A stretch of DNA of 5,891 bases from Actinomycetes bacterium (GTDB taxonomy: Bacteria; Actinomycetota; Actinomycetes; S36-B12; GCA-2699445), in the NCBI GenBank assembly GCA_022600255.1, contig JAHZKU010000272.1, forward strand, positions 1 through 5,891, written 5' to 3'. A program made the translations under genes and the position numbers. Below, piece by piece: positions 1 through 5,785 of the stretch. Under the pieces are notes generated by a model. That model searched no databases, had not been told where the DNA came from, and saw only the letters and a list, made by a program, of their open reading frames with translations. Position 1 is the stretch's first letter, and each line of letters begins with the position of its first letter.

Positions 1-1661
1 GACATCTTCTGCCCCTGGAAGTAGCAGTTCACTTTGAGCTTTTTCAACTTTCCGTTGCTACTGATGTCCCTAACGATTTTGGTCTTCTTCCCGACGCTCA
101 GTTTCTTGGCCTTTGATCGGGCCGTAACATCCAACTGTGTCCCGCTGGGCGTCGGAGCAGGGACGCCGGCTCCGGACAAGGCCACTGTCTGCGGGCTGTT
201 CCGCGCGTTGTTCGTGAAACGAAGCGCCGCAGATTTTTTGCCCACGGTGGTGGGTCGAAAGGTCACCGTGACCGTACAGGAATCCTGGGGTTGCAGCGAC
301 ACGCTCGAGCAATCCCCGGCCGCGCTGAAGACAGCTGCATCTGTGCCGGTGACGTTAACGGCACTAATCGCTAGATCGGCACTACCAGAGTTGGTCACCA
401 CGACGTCCTTGGCCGCAGTGGCGGTCGCGCGGGCTGCCGATGAGCTGCTCACAGCCTGGTCTCCGAATGACACGGATGCCGGGCTGACCGCAAAACTTGG
501 CAGGGGCGTGTCATACAGCTCAGCGGAGTCCAGCGCTGTGTCATCTCGACCGCCGGTAACCAAGACTTTGCCGCTGTCCAGCACGGACATTCCCAGACCC
601 TGTCGCGCTGCGGCCATGCTGCCAGTGGCGCTGAAGCTTTCGCCGGACGGGGTGTAGATCTCGGCCGTGGCTACAGTGCCGATATCATTCGTGCCGCCCG
701 CTACGAGAACATGCCCGGTGGGTAGCACGCTGGCGCTCTGTGAGGATCTAGGTGCGGCCAGGGAACCGGTGCTTGCGAAGGCTCCTGAGGATGGGACATA
801 TCGCTCTGCACTGGCCACAGGAGAGGGTAGGAGGTCGCTGTCGTCCCCTCCGACCACCAAGACCGTACCGTCTTGGAGGACCGAGGCGGTATGGAGCCGA
901 CGAGGAGTACTCATCGAACCGGTGGCTGAGAAGGTCCCCGCGCCCGCGTCGTACAGTTCGGCAGTGGCTTGGGGGACGGCTCCCGTTAAGGCTCCACCGA
1001 CTAGCAGCACGGCACCACTGCTGAGCCGGGACGCTGCGAAGTCTGCCCTCGGCGTGCTCATATTCGCGGTGGCAGAGAAGGTGCTGGTTTCGGGATCAAA
1101 GATTTCCGCAGTGTCCAGCGACTCGTTTGAGTTGTTCCTCCCGCCCGCGATCAGGACCCGGCCGTCGGCAAGGAGTGTCGCGGTATGCGACCGGCGAGCT
1201 TGCGTCATGGAGCCTGTCGCGGTGAATGTGCCGGTCTGCGGGTCGTAAATGTCAGCCGTGTCGGTCAGGCCAAGTGGGAATGTTTGGTAGCCGCCGGCGA
1301 CTAGGACCCTGCCATCGGTCAGGACAGTGGCCGTGTGGTCACTGCGTGTCTTACTCATACTCCCCGTCGCCGCGAATGTGCCGCTCTGCGGATCGTAGAG
1401 TTCAGCGGTCGCGAAGACCGGTGGGAAGCAGAACCCACTGCAGGCTCCAGTTCCTCCCGTGACCAGAACCTTGCCGTTCGGTAGCGTCGACTGTGTCTGC
1501 AGATAGCGGGCTACTCCCATGTTGCCGGTAGCGCTGAAGTCGCCCGGTTCAGCTCGGGCAGGGCCTGCGGCAGCCAGGATCGCCGCGATCAGGGCTAGGA
1601 ACAGGATGGCAACGGCAGCCTGATTCCGCGGGCGATGCCCGTGTTGAAGTCGGTGAATCAT
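1..1661 (-). CDS. Secreted Kelch-repeat protein with choice-of-anchor-D-type domain (partial, 3' end outside window)
   Basis: Reading the minus strand from the ATG at 1661 gives 553 codons with no stop before the left edge, so the C-terminus is missing. Residues 1-37 form a signal peptide: basic start (MIHRLQHGHRPR), a hydrophobic core at about 15-33, and a PARA|EP cleavage site. Residues 42-389 are seven Kelch-type repeats of 47-54 residues, each beginning F-x-A/S-T, then a variant of GSM, a basic residue, the blade core (for example DGRVLVAGG) and a variant of TAELYDP. Seven repeats suit one closed beta-propeller. Residues 390-499 resemble the choice-of-anchor-D/ASPM-SPD-2-Hydin Ig-like fold (SPASVSFGDQAV, TNSGSADLAI, FRPTTVGKKSAAL). 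A proline linker and a lysine-rich segment (514-553) follow. The protein is probably exported and cell-surface or extracellular. Kelch propellers usually bind proteins or glycans; no catalytic residues are evident, and the ligand is unknown. AGGAAG lies 9 bases before the ATG and supports this start. Confidence 0.9.
   Translation of the reverse strand, partial: MIHRLQHGHRPRNQAAVAILFLALIAAILAAAGPARAEPGDFSATGNMGVARYLQTQSTLPNGKVLVTGGTGACSGFCFPPVFATAELYDPQSGTFAATGSMSKTRSDHTATVLTDGRVLVAGGYQTFPLGLTDTADIYDPQTGTFTATGSMTQARRSHTATLLADGRVLIAGGRNNSNESLDTAEIFDPETSTFSATANMSTPRADFAASRLSSGAVLLVGGALTGAVPQATAELYDAGAGTFSATGSMSTPRRLHTASVLQDGTVLVVGGDDSDLLPSPVASAERYVPSSGAFASTGSLAAPRSSQSASVLPTGHVLVAGGTNDIGTVATAEIYTPSGESFSATGSMAAARQGLGMSVLDSGKVLVTGGRDDTALDSAELYDTPLPSFAVSPASVSFGDQAVSSSSAARATATAAKDVVVTNSGSADLAISAVNVTGTDAAVFSAAGDCSSVSLQPQDSCTVTVTFRPTTVGKKSAALRFTNNARNSPQTVALSGAGVPAPTPSGTQLDVTARSKAKKLSVGKKTKIVRDISSNGKLKKLKVNCYFQGQKM
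495..1538 (-). repeat. Seven tandem Kelch-type repeats within the coding sequence
   Basis: Repeat boundaries, in protein order, are 1538-1377, 1376-1227, 1226-1080, 1079-933, 932-780, 779-636 and 635-495, giving 54, 50, 49, 49, 51, 48 and 47 residues. Conserved positions are the opening Phe, a Gly-Ser/Asn-Met turn, an Arg, the VLVAGG strand with its double glycine, and the AELYDP strand. Copies have diverged in DNA sequence but keep the protein pattern, which suggests old duplication under selection. The first copy is longest because it carries an insert with two cysteines (C74, C78). Confidence 0.9.
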
Positions 1662-1670
1662 ACTCTCGAT

Positions 1671-1676
1671 CTTCCT
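1671..1676 (-). promoter_or_regulatory. Ribosome binding site of the Kelch gene
   Basis: The minus strand reads AGGAAG followed by 9 bases and then the ATG at 1661. It selects this start, which also places a well-formed signal peptide at the N-terminus. Confidence 0.6.
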
Positions 1677-1701
1677 GATGCACGATGGTCCCTTTTGACG
1701 C

Positions 1702-1731
1702 AGGCTAGCCCGACTGCGTGGTCGTTGTCCC
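1702..1731 (-). promoter_or_regulatory. Candidate promoter of the Kelch gene
   Basis: On the minus strand, TAGCCT (1707-1702) could be a -10 element, and GGGACA (1731-1726) a weak -35 element after an 18-base spacer. The -10 lies 40 bases before the start codon. Both hexamers are loose matches, so this is only a suggestion. Confidence 0.22.
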
Positions 1732-1794
1732 TCTGGATACCGGTCCCAGTCCGTGAGCCTGACCTGTTTGCGCGCCAGCAAAACCCGGTGGTCC

Positions 1795-1810
1795 ATTCGC
1801 AGCAGCGAAT
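1795..1810. promoter_or_regulatory. Inverted repeat, possible operator
   Basis: ATTCGC and GCGAAT form a perfect 6-base inverted repeat around a 4-base centre (AGCA). It lies 134 bases before the Kelch start and about 180 bases before the reductase start. The size and symmetry fit a dimeric regulator site, but no regulator is encoded in the window and chance cannot be excluded. Confidence 0.3.
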
Positions 1811-1978
1811 AGCCAAGGAGATGGCTCCCGGCGCGCTGCCTAGGAGTATCGGGCCGAACGCTTGCTGCACACATCGCTCCGCCCGCGACTCTGGCTCAAT
1901 CGAGGTCACCTAGAGTTGCGGAGCCTCGGCCGGTTGCCAGCATCGGACTGCCCGAGTTTGGCAGCCAAGGCGCGCGGT

Positions 1979-1982
1979 AGGA
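1979..1982 (+). promoter_or_regulatory. Ribosome binding site selecting the GTG start of the reductase gene
   Basis: AGGA followed by 7 bases precedes the GTG at 1990. An in-frame ATG at 2008 (residue 7) is the alternative start; it has no comparable purine-rich motif at the right distance. Confidence 0.55.
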
Positions 1983-1989
1983 TACCGAT

Positions 1990-2457
1990 GTGCTTTATCG
2001 CGACTTGATGCGTTACCTCGGTGGCAAGACTTGGTTTCAAATCACGGCAGCCAAGCTGGCGCCAATCGATGCCAAGATTCTGAAACGAACTAAGGGCCGG
2101 TTCGGCTTGATGGGTAACTACGGTCTGCCACAGTGCTTGGTTCAGACGATTGGCCGCAAGTCCGGTCAACCTCGCACTGTCACGCTGCTATACGGCACGC
2201 GCGGTGACGAGATCCTGTTGGTCGGGTCGAACTTCGGCCAGAAACACCATCCCGCCTGGGCACTGAATCTCGAGGCGGACCCTGCTGCAGAGATCACCCG
2301 AGGCGACGAAACGGCGCCATATCTCGCGCGGATGGTGACCGATTCGAAGGAGCGCGAAGAGATCTGGCAAATCATGTATGCCATCTGGCCCGCCTACCAT
2401 GCCTATCGTGGCAAGGCTGGCCGCGAGATCAAGATGTTTTCGTTGACGCCAGCGTGA
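1990..2457 (+). CDS. Nitroreductase-family deazaflavin (F420H2)-dependent reductase, Ddn-like
   Basis: The 155-residue product has the length and motifs of the small split-barrel deazaflavin-dependent oxidoreductases that include mycobacterial Ddn. Visible landmarks are TIGRKSGQPRTVTLLYG (53-69), the cofactor-contacting stretch around GSNFGQKHHPAWALNLEADP (79-98), and the C-terminal aromatic segment WPAYHAYRGKAGREIKMFSL (133-152). Tyrosines 136 and 139 keep a three-residue spacing like the functional tyrosine pair of Ddn, and S80 may match its conserved serine; an alignment is needed to prove this. Family members use reduced coenzyme F420 to reduce quinones, nitro compounds or other electrophiles, in the cytoplasm or at the inner face of the membrane. 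The physiological substrate cannot be told. It is transcribed divergently from the Kelch gene and converges on the hpt side, so it is probably monocistronic. Confidence 0.88.
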   Translation: MLYRDLMRYLGGKTWFQITAAKLAPIDAKILKRTKGRFGLMGNYGLPQCLVQTIGRKSGQPRTVTLLYGTRGDEILLVGSNFGQKHHPAWALNLEADPAAEITRGDETAPYLARMVTDSKEREEIWQIMYAIWPAYHAYRGKAGREIKMFSLTPA

Positions 2458-2752
2458 CCGGTTGGCCACCTTCCCACTGCGCCACGATTTCGAAGCGCCA
2501 GTCCAACAAACAGATATCGGCTTCCGCACCCGCCACCAGTCCCCGTGAGTGATGTGCCCGGTCGCGCCCGGCCCCGGGCAACAGCCAACCGTCTCGCACC
2601 TGATCTTCCCGCCCCGGCAAGACCCCGGATTCGACCCGTTGGATCAACCCCTTGTCTAGTAGAAGCCAGCCAGGGGCGAGAACTCCGGTCGGGGTGACCA
2701 CCCGCTGGGCGGCAACCACGGTTTGGGTGGGTAACGGAGGCGGTGGCTTCAT
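2429..2752 (-). pseudogene. Remnant of a NagA-like amidohydrolase lacking the catalytic barrel
   Basis: The 107-residue ORF joins two ends of an amidohydrolase. Residues 16-60 (QRVVTPTGVLAPGWLLLDKG, then DGWLLPG) match the usual N-terminal strands of N-acetylglucosamine-6-phosphate deacetylase up to the LPG that normally precedes the first metal-ligand motif (FxDxHxHG). Residues 71-99 (GLVAGAEADICLLDWRFEIV, then AQWEGGQPV) match its C-terminal end. The roughly 280 residues of TIM barrel and all metal ligands are missing; intact NagA has about 380. The junction lies near 2542-2575, where CCCGG occurs three times in 23 bases, consistent with deletion by short repeats. The last eight residues are read from antisense of the reductase gene. 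AAGGAA sits 5 bases before the ATG, so the ORF might still be translated, 52 bases after hpt. NagA is the best guess; a related amidohydrolase is possible. Confidence 0.65.
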
Positions 2753-2757
2753 CAATG

Positions 2758-2763
2758 TTCCTT
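2758..2763 (-). promoter_or_regulatory. Ribosome binding site retained before the amidohydrolase remnant
   Basis: AAGGAA on the minus strand precedes the ATG at 2752 by 5 bases. A TTG immediately before the ATG could also serve as a start, but the spacing favours the ATG. Its retention suggests recent decay or continued translation. Confidence 0.5.
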
Positions 2764-2804
2764 AGACGCTGCGACTCTCTTGGCGTTGGCGCGCGGCCGG
2801 CCCA

Positions 2805-3371
2805 CTAGGACTTCCCGTTGGACTTCTGATACATGTGCGGTTGGAGCGTGGCCACTTCGGTCAGGTTGCGATATCGCTGCTTGTAGTCCAAGCCGTAACC
2901 CACCACGAACTCGTCGTCTAGATCGAATCCGACATACTTTATGGGGACATCTACCTTGGCCGCCGCGGGTTTGCGCAGCATGGCGCAGACCTCCAGGGAT
3001 GCCGGCGCACGACTCTCCAAGTTGCGCATTAACCACGAAAGTGTCAGGCCGCTGTCGACGATGTCCTCTACCAGCACTACGTGCTTGCCCGAGATATCGC
3101 CGTCCAAGTCCTTGAGGATACGGACGACCCCTGATGATTGCCTTCCGACATATGACGCCACGGCCATCCAGTCCATCACGACCGACTGCGGCATCGCCCG
3201 CGCCAAATCAGCCATGACCATCACCGCCCCTTTCAGCACCCCGACAAACAAGACCTCGCGACCCACATAGTCGTCCGCGATCTCCGCGGCCAGTTCACGA
3301 ATGCGTTCCTGAATCTGGTCTTGCGTGATCAGCACTTCCTTGATCTCATCTGACACATCTTCAACGTCCAT
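2805..3371 (-). CDS. hpt: Hypoxanthine phosphoribosyltransferase
   Basis: This cytoplasmic purine-salvage enzyme transfers the phosphoribosyl group of PRPP to hypoxanthine (often also guanine), giving IMP or GMP. The 188-residue product has normal family length. Visible motifs are the pyrophosphate loop VGVLKGAV (43-50), the flexible-loop SY (73-74), the PRPP-binding motif VLVEDIVDSGLTL (99-111) with its acidic pair E102-D103, and the base-binding region KYVGFDLDDEFVVGYGLDYK (145-164). I chose the ATG at 3371 because GAGAGG lies 6 bases upstream and the protein then begins like its relatives. The frame stays open 51 codons further upstream to 3524, but that stretch is out-of-frame sequence inside tilS and is low in protein character. 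The start overlaps the tilS end by 11 bases, indicating translational coupling. Confidence 0.96.
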   Translation of the reverse strand: MDVEDVSDEIKEVLITQDQIQERIRELAAEIADDYVGREVLFVGVLKGAVMVMADLARAMPQSVVMDWMAVASYVGRQSSGVVRILKDLDGDISGKHVVLVEDIVDSGLTLSWLMRNLESRAPASLEVCAMLRKPAAAKVDVPIKYVGFDLDDEFVVGYGLDYKQRYRNLTEVATLQPHMYQKSNGKS

Positions 3372-4566
3372 CGCAGGCCTCTCGGGTCGGTGGTTGGCTT
3401 GTTCTTGATGACTGGGTTGATGGCTTTGTTGGCGGGAGTGTTGCGGCCAGCTGCGTCGCAGCTCGGCGCGGGGCCTTGGCCCCTGGGCTTGGCGAGCGAG
3501 GCTTGGCCAGGTTTCCAGGCTCACGCACGGTCACGGCCACCCGCAGTCTGCCTCCCTGCCGGCCCACGGCCAGACCGCCAGGCAACGCTAGCGCGCCCTG
3601 GCCACGCCAGTCGGCGATTAACCGATCGATAGAGAGCAGATGATGGGACGTCAAAGCGGTGGGATGTAGCGTTCGGTCGGCCACATCGCGGGGCTCGGGA
3701 CGTCCGCTACCCACATCCCAAGCCGCGGCTGACTCGATCAGCCAAAGCCGGACGATGCGAGTCCGGAGGGCTTGTGGCAGTTCCGCCAGCGCTGCCACAG
3801 CCAAACCGGACTGGCTGTCGGCGCGCAGCAATTCCCAGCGCTCACCCGCCAGAAAATCCAAGGCGTCGGCGTCGGCCCGAGCCAGTAAGGCCGTTCGGGC
3901 AAGCGCTGGCACAATACCGGGTCCGATTTCTCGCTCAAGCTGCGGCAGAACGTTCTCTCGCACACGCACTCGCCGATAGCGCTGGTCCTGGTTGTGGGGA
4001 TCGTGCCAGGCTGACAAGGCCCAATGCTCGCAGGCCTGCGCCATTGTCGCGCGCCGCAACCCCAATAGGGGGCGCCGATACAAGCCCCGGTGCGCGGGCA
4101 TGCCAGCCAGCGCCCGCGTTCCGCTGCCCCGATTGAGACCAAGCAGGACTGTCTCGGCTTGATCATCCAAAGAGTGGCCAAGTAGGACCGCAACAGCACC
4201 CGAAGAACGGGCCTGTGCCTCCAGAACTTGGTAGCGAGCCGATCTTGCGGCCGCCTCCGGGCCCGGACCCTCGCCCACATGCGCCTCCACCACCCCAACT
4301 GGTGCCAAGCCCAAGCTGCGACACTGCTGGGCCGCCCGATTGGCGACAGTGGCCGAGTCGACTTGCAGGTGATGGTCCACGATGATTGCACCGGCTGGTC
4401 GCGCCGTTTGCCGGGCGGCATCTGCCAGCGCCGCGGCAAGCGCTAGCGAATCGGCACCGCCGGAGCATGCGACCATGACTAGTCCGTCGGGAATCTCGGC
4501 TAGGCAACCGCGCACTGCGCGCAGGACCGCGTGAGCGGACCGAGTGGAATCAGGGACGATCCGCAT
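3361..4566 (-). CDS. tilS: tRNA(Ile)-lysidine synthase
   Basis: TilS uses ATP and lysine to convert cytidine 34 of the CAU-anticodon tRNA-Ile to lysidine, so that it reads AUA and is charged with isoleucine. The 401-residue product shows the N-type ATP pyrophosphatase P-loop CSGGADSLAL (34-43), IIVDHHLQVDS (61-71), AAARSARYQVL (105-115), GHSLDDQAETVLLGLNRGSG (130-149), RRPLLGLRR (164-172) and DPHNQDQRYRRVRVRENVLP (189-208). A TilS middle domain covers about 255-345. A tail of about 50 residues (351-401), rich in Pro, Ser, Thr, Lys and Arg, follows and looks disordered; it is absent from many relatives of about 320-350 residues. No strong Shine-Dalgarno motif precedes the ATG at 4566. The end overlaps hpt, a classic pairing; tilS-hpt-ftsH order is widespread, but ftsH is not present here. 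Confidence 0.96.
   Translation of the reverse strand: MRIVPDSTRSAHAVLRAVRGCLAEIPDGLVMVACSGGADSLALAAALADAARQTARPAGAIIVDHHLQVDSATVANRAAQQCRSLGLAPVGVVEAHVGEGPGPEAAARSARYQVLEAQARSSGAVAVLLGHSLDDQAETVLLGLNRGSGTRALAGMPAHRGLYRRPLLGLRRATMAQACEHWALSAWHDPHNQDQRYRRVRVRENVLPQLEREIGPGIVPALARTALLARADADALDFLAGERWELLRADSQSGLAVAALAELPQALRTRIVRLWLIESAAAWDVGSGRPEPRDVADRTLHPTALTSHHLLSIDRLIADWRGQGALALPGGLAVGRQGGRLRVAVTVREPGNLAKPRSPSPGAKAPRRAATQLAATLPPTKPSTQSSRTSQPPTREACDGR
3378..3383 (-). promoter_or_regulatory. Ribosome binding site deciding the hpt start
   Basis: GAGAGG with a 6-base spacer precedes the ATG at 3371, inside the last codons of tilS. It argues for the short 188-residue Hpt over an upstream start at 3524. 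Confidence 0.55.
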
Positions 4567-4656
4567 GGGCTAGCTGCGCCCCAATCCAGCGAGCCCGCTG
4601 CTAGTCCGCGATCCTTGCGACCGATCTAGTGCTGCCACTGTGGGCACCCTGCCGAG

Positions 4657-5697
4657 TTAGGCCACACGCTCGCACCACTGCCTCGGATTCGAAACTTCCG
4701 ACAGTGTGGGCAGCGCATCCGGGCTGGTCCAGATCACGTTAAAAGCCTCCAAACCAACGGTGTCCACCGCTTGGTTCACAAAGCGGCGCCCGTCAGTGTA
4801 CTGCTGCATTTTCACGTCCATACCAAGCAGTCTGCGGAGCAGGCCGTCCACCGAACCCGGTGCAGCCCGACGGTTGTCGAACTTGGTGCGAATCTGCGGT
4901 AGCGAAGGGATCAAGTCCGGCGCTGCGACGTCCATCACGTACTCAGCATGCCCCTCGAGCAGGGACATCAGGGCGGTCAGTCGGTCGAAGCTTTCTCGTT
5001 GTGCGGGGCTCTGTGCCGCATCGACAATGTTCGCCCCGGAGCCGCCAGCAAGCACCTTGGCAACGGCCAGTGTCACGGCCGCAGCCCGCTTCAACACCTC
5101 GCCACCGCCGACGTCCACCGCAGAGAGGAACGTGTCAATCTCCGCCTGAAAATAATCGGCCAGCCAAGGCACCCCACCGAACTGCACTCGGTGCGTTTCT
5201 TCGTGTAGGCAGACCCACATGCGGAAGTCACTCGGATCCACCTGGAGTTGCCGTTCGGCCGCAACGATGTTGGGGGCCACGAGCATCAACCGACCGGGCT
5301 GTCCGGGCGGGGTGATGGCCTCGTATTGGCCGAGCACCTTGGTGGCGACCCAGGAAAGCACCCCGCCGATCTCCAGCGCGGAGATTTTCTGACCCAAACC
5401 AGCGCCAGCAGAGGTGCCCCGGCCTTGCGCAGCCAAGCGATCCTCCAGCGGTTGCAGCAGCAACGCAAACCCCGCCACGTTCGACCGAATCCACTCAGGC
5501 CGGTCAACAACCTCCGTGCGATGCTCAGCTGGATCGGAGTACAGCCCGGTGGCCGCACGCACAGGCTCTACTGCACTGGCTGCGTGCTCCAAGAGTTGAT
5601 CAACCGAATGCGCCGCTGCATCCGGAGTGATCTCCGGACCGTCGGCAACCATCCGAATGCCGACACTGGTAGCGGCTTCCCAATCCACGACACCCAT
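4657..5697 (-). CDS. DUF2342-family zinc-dependent metalloprotease, F420-biosynthesis-associated type
   Basis: The 346-residue product is a member of the actinobacterial DUF2342 family, predicted zinc peptidases without a known substrate. The zinc motif HEETH is at 165-169 within WVCLHEETHRVQFGGVPWL, and LLEGHAEYVMD (247-257) probably supplies the third ligand (E249 or a neighbour). The conserved C-terminal block DVKMQQYTDGRRFV (294-307) is also present. The start VDWEAATSVGIRMV is typical of the family. No signal peptide or membrane segment is seen, so it should be cytoplasmic. One branch of this family was named for co-occurrence with coenzyme F420 biosynthesis, from genome profiling and not from biochemistry. 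It sits between dacB (88-base gap) and tilS (90-base gap), its usual place. An in-frame TGA 10 codons upstream rules out a much earlier start; the Shine-Dalgarno motif is weak. Confidence 0.93.
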   Translation of the reverse strand: MGVVDWEAATSVGIRMVADGPEITPDAAAHSVDQLLEHAASAVEPVRAATGLYSDPAEHRTEVVDRPEWIRSNVAGFALLLQPLEDRLAAQGRGTSAGAGLGQKISALEIGGVLSWVATKVLGQYEAITPPGQPGRLMLVAPNIVAAERQLQVDPSDFRMWVCLHEETHRVQFGGVPWLADYFQAEIDTFLSAVDVGGGEVLKRAAAVTLAVAKVLAGGSGANIVDAAQSPAQRESFDRLTALMSLLEGHAEYVMDVAAPDLIPSLPQIRTKFDNRRAAPGSVDGLLRRLLGMDVKMQQYTDGRRFVNQAVDTVGLEAFNVIWTSPDALPTLSEVSNPRQWCERVA

Positions 5698-5730
5698 GTC
5701 TTGAGGGTACGCCCCAAAGATGCTCCCTCA

Positions 5731-5743
5731 AATCCCTGGGATT
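5731..5743. promoter_or_regulatory. Short palindrome upstream of the DUF2342 gene
   Basis: AATCCC-T-GGGATT is a perfect 6-base inverted repeat with a one-base centre, 33 bases before the DUF2342 start and in the gap after dacB. It is too tight to fold as a hairpin, so a protein-binding site is likelier than a terminator. Chance occurrence is possible. Confidence 0.22.
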
Positions 5744-5785
5744 CCCTCCAATAATCAGGCGCGATCTGGTGGCCCCCGGCGCGGG

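Larger units (their letters stand above)
1662..1989. other. Divergent intergenic region between the Kelch and reductase genes
   Basis: This 328-base stretch separates two divergent starts and should hold both promoters. I see a weak minus-strand promoter candidate at 1702-1731, a 16-base inverted repeat at 1795-1810, and a short hairpin possibility (CTGCC, 7-base loop, GGCAG) at 1948-1964. Open frames on both strands here (1635-1913 plus, 1658-1909 minus) lack ribosome binding sites and recognisable protein character, so I do not call a gene. Confidence 0.6.

Noticed and set aside
34..1462. Long plus-strand open frames (34-657, 667-1248, 752-1024, 1226-1462)
   Set aside because: They lie antisense to the Kelch gene, whose minus-strand frame is open throughout and carries clear domains and a signal peptide. 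Their translations show no family features.
1635..1913. Open frames on both strands of the intergenic region, the minus one (1658-1909) ending in an ATGA overlap with the Kelch start
   Set aside because: The overlap looks operon-like, but the 83-residue minus frame starts with GTG without a ribosome binding site and has no recognisable character; the plus frame likewise overlaps the Kelch signal peptide.
1948..1964. Hairpin CTGCC, 7-base loop, GGCAG before the reductase gene as a riboregulator
   Set aside because: The stem is only five pairs and no known riboswitch or attenuator pattern surrounds it.
2752..3036. Minus-strand frame of 94 residues and plus-strand frames 2780-3115 and 2941-3270
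   Set aside because: All lie inside or across hpt in other frames, and hpt itself is unmistakable.
2805..3524. Long 239-residue version of Hpt
   Set aside because: The extra 51 residues are tilS coding sequence read out of frame; the ATG at 3371 has a ribosome binding site and gives a normal-length enzyme.
4635..4643. CCAC-T-GTGG palindrome after the DUF2342 stop as a terminator
   Set aside because: Its one-base centre cannot form a loop, the alternative stem is four pairs, and no T-run follows on the minus strand.
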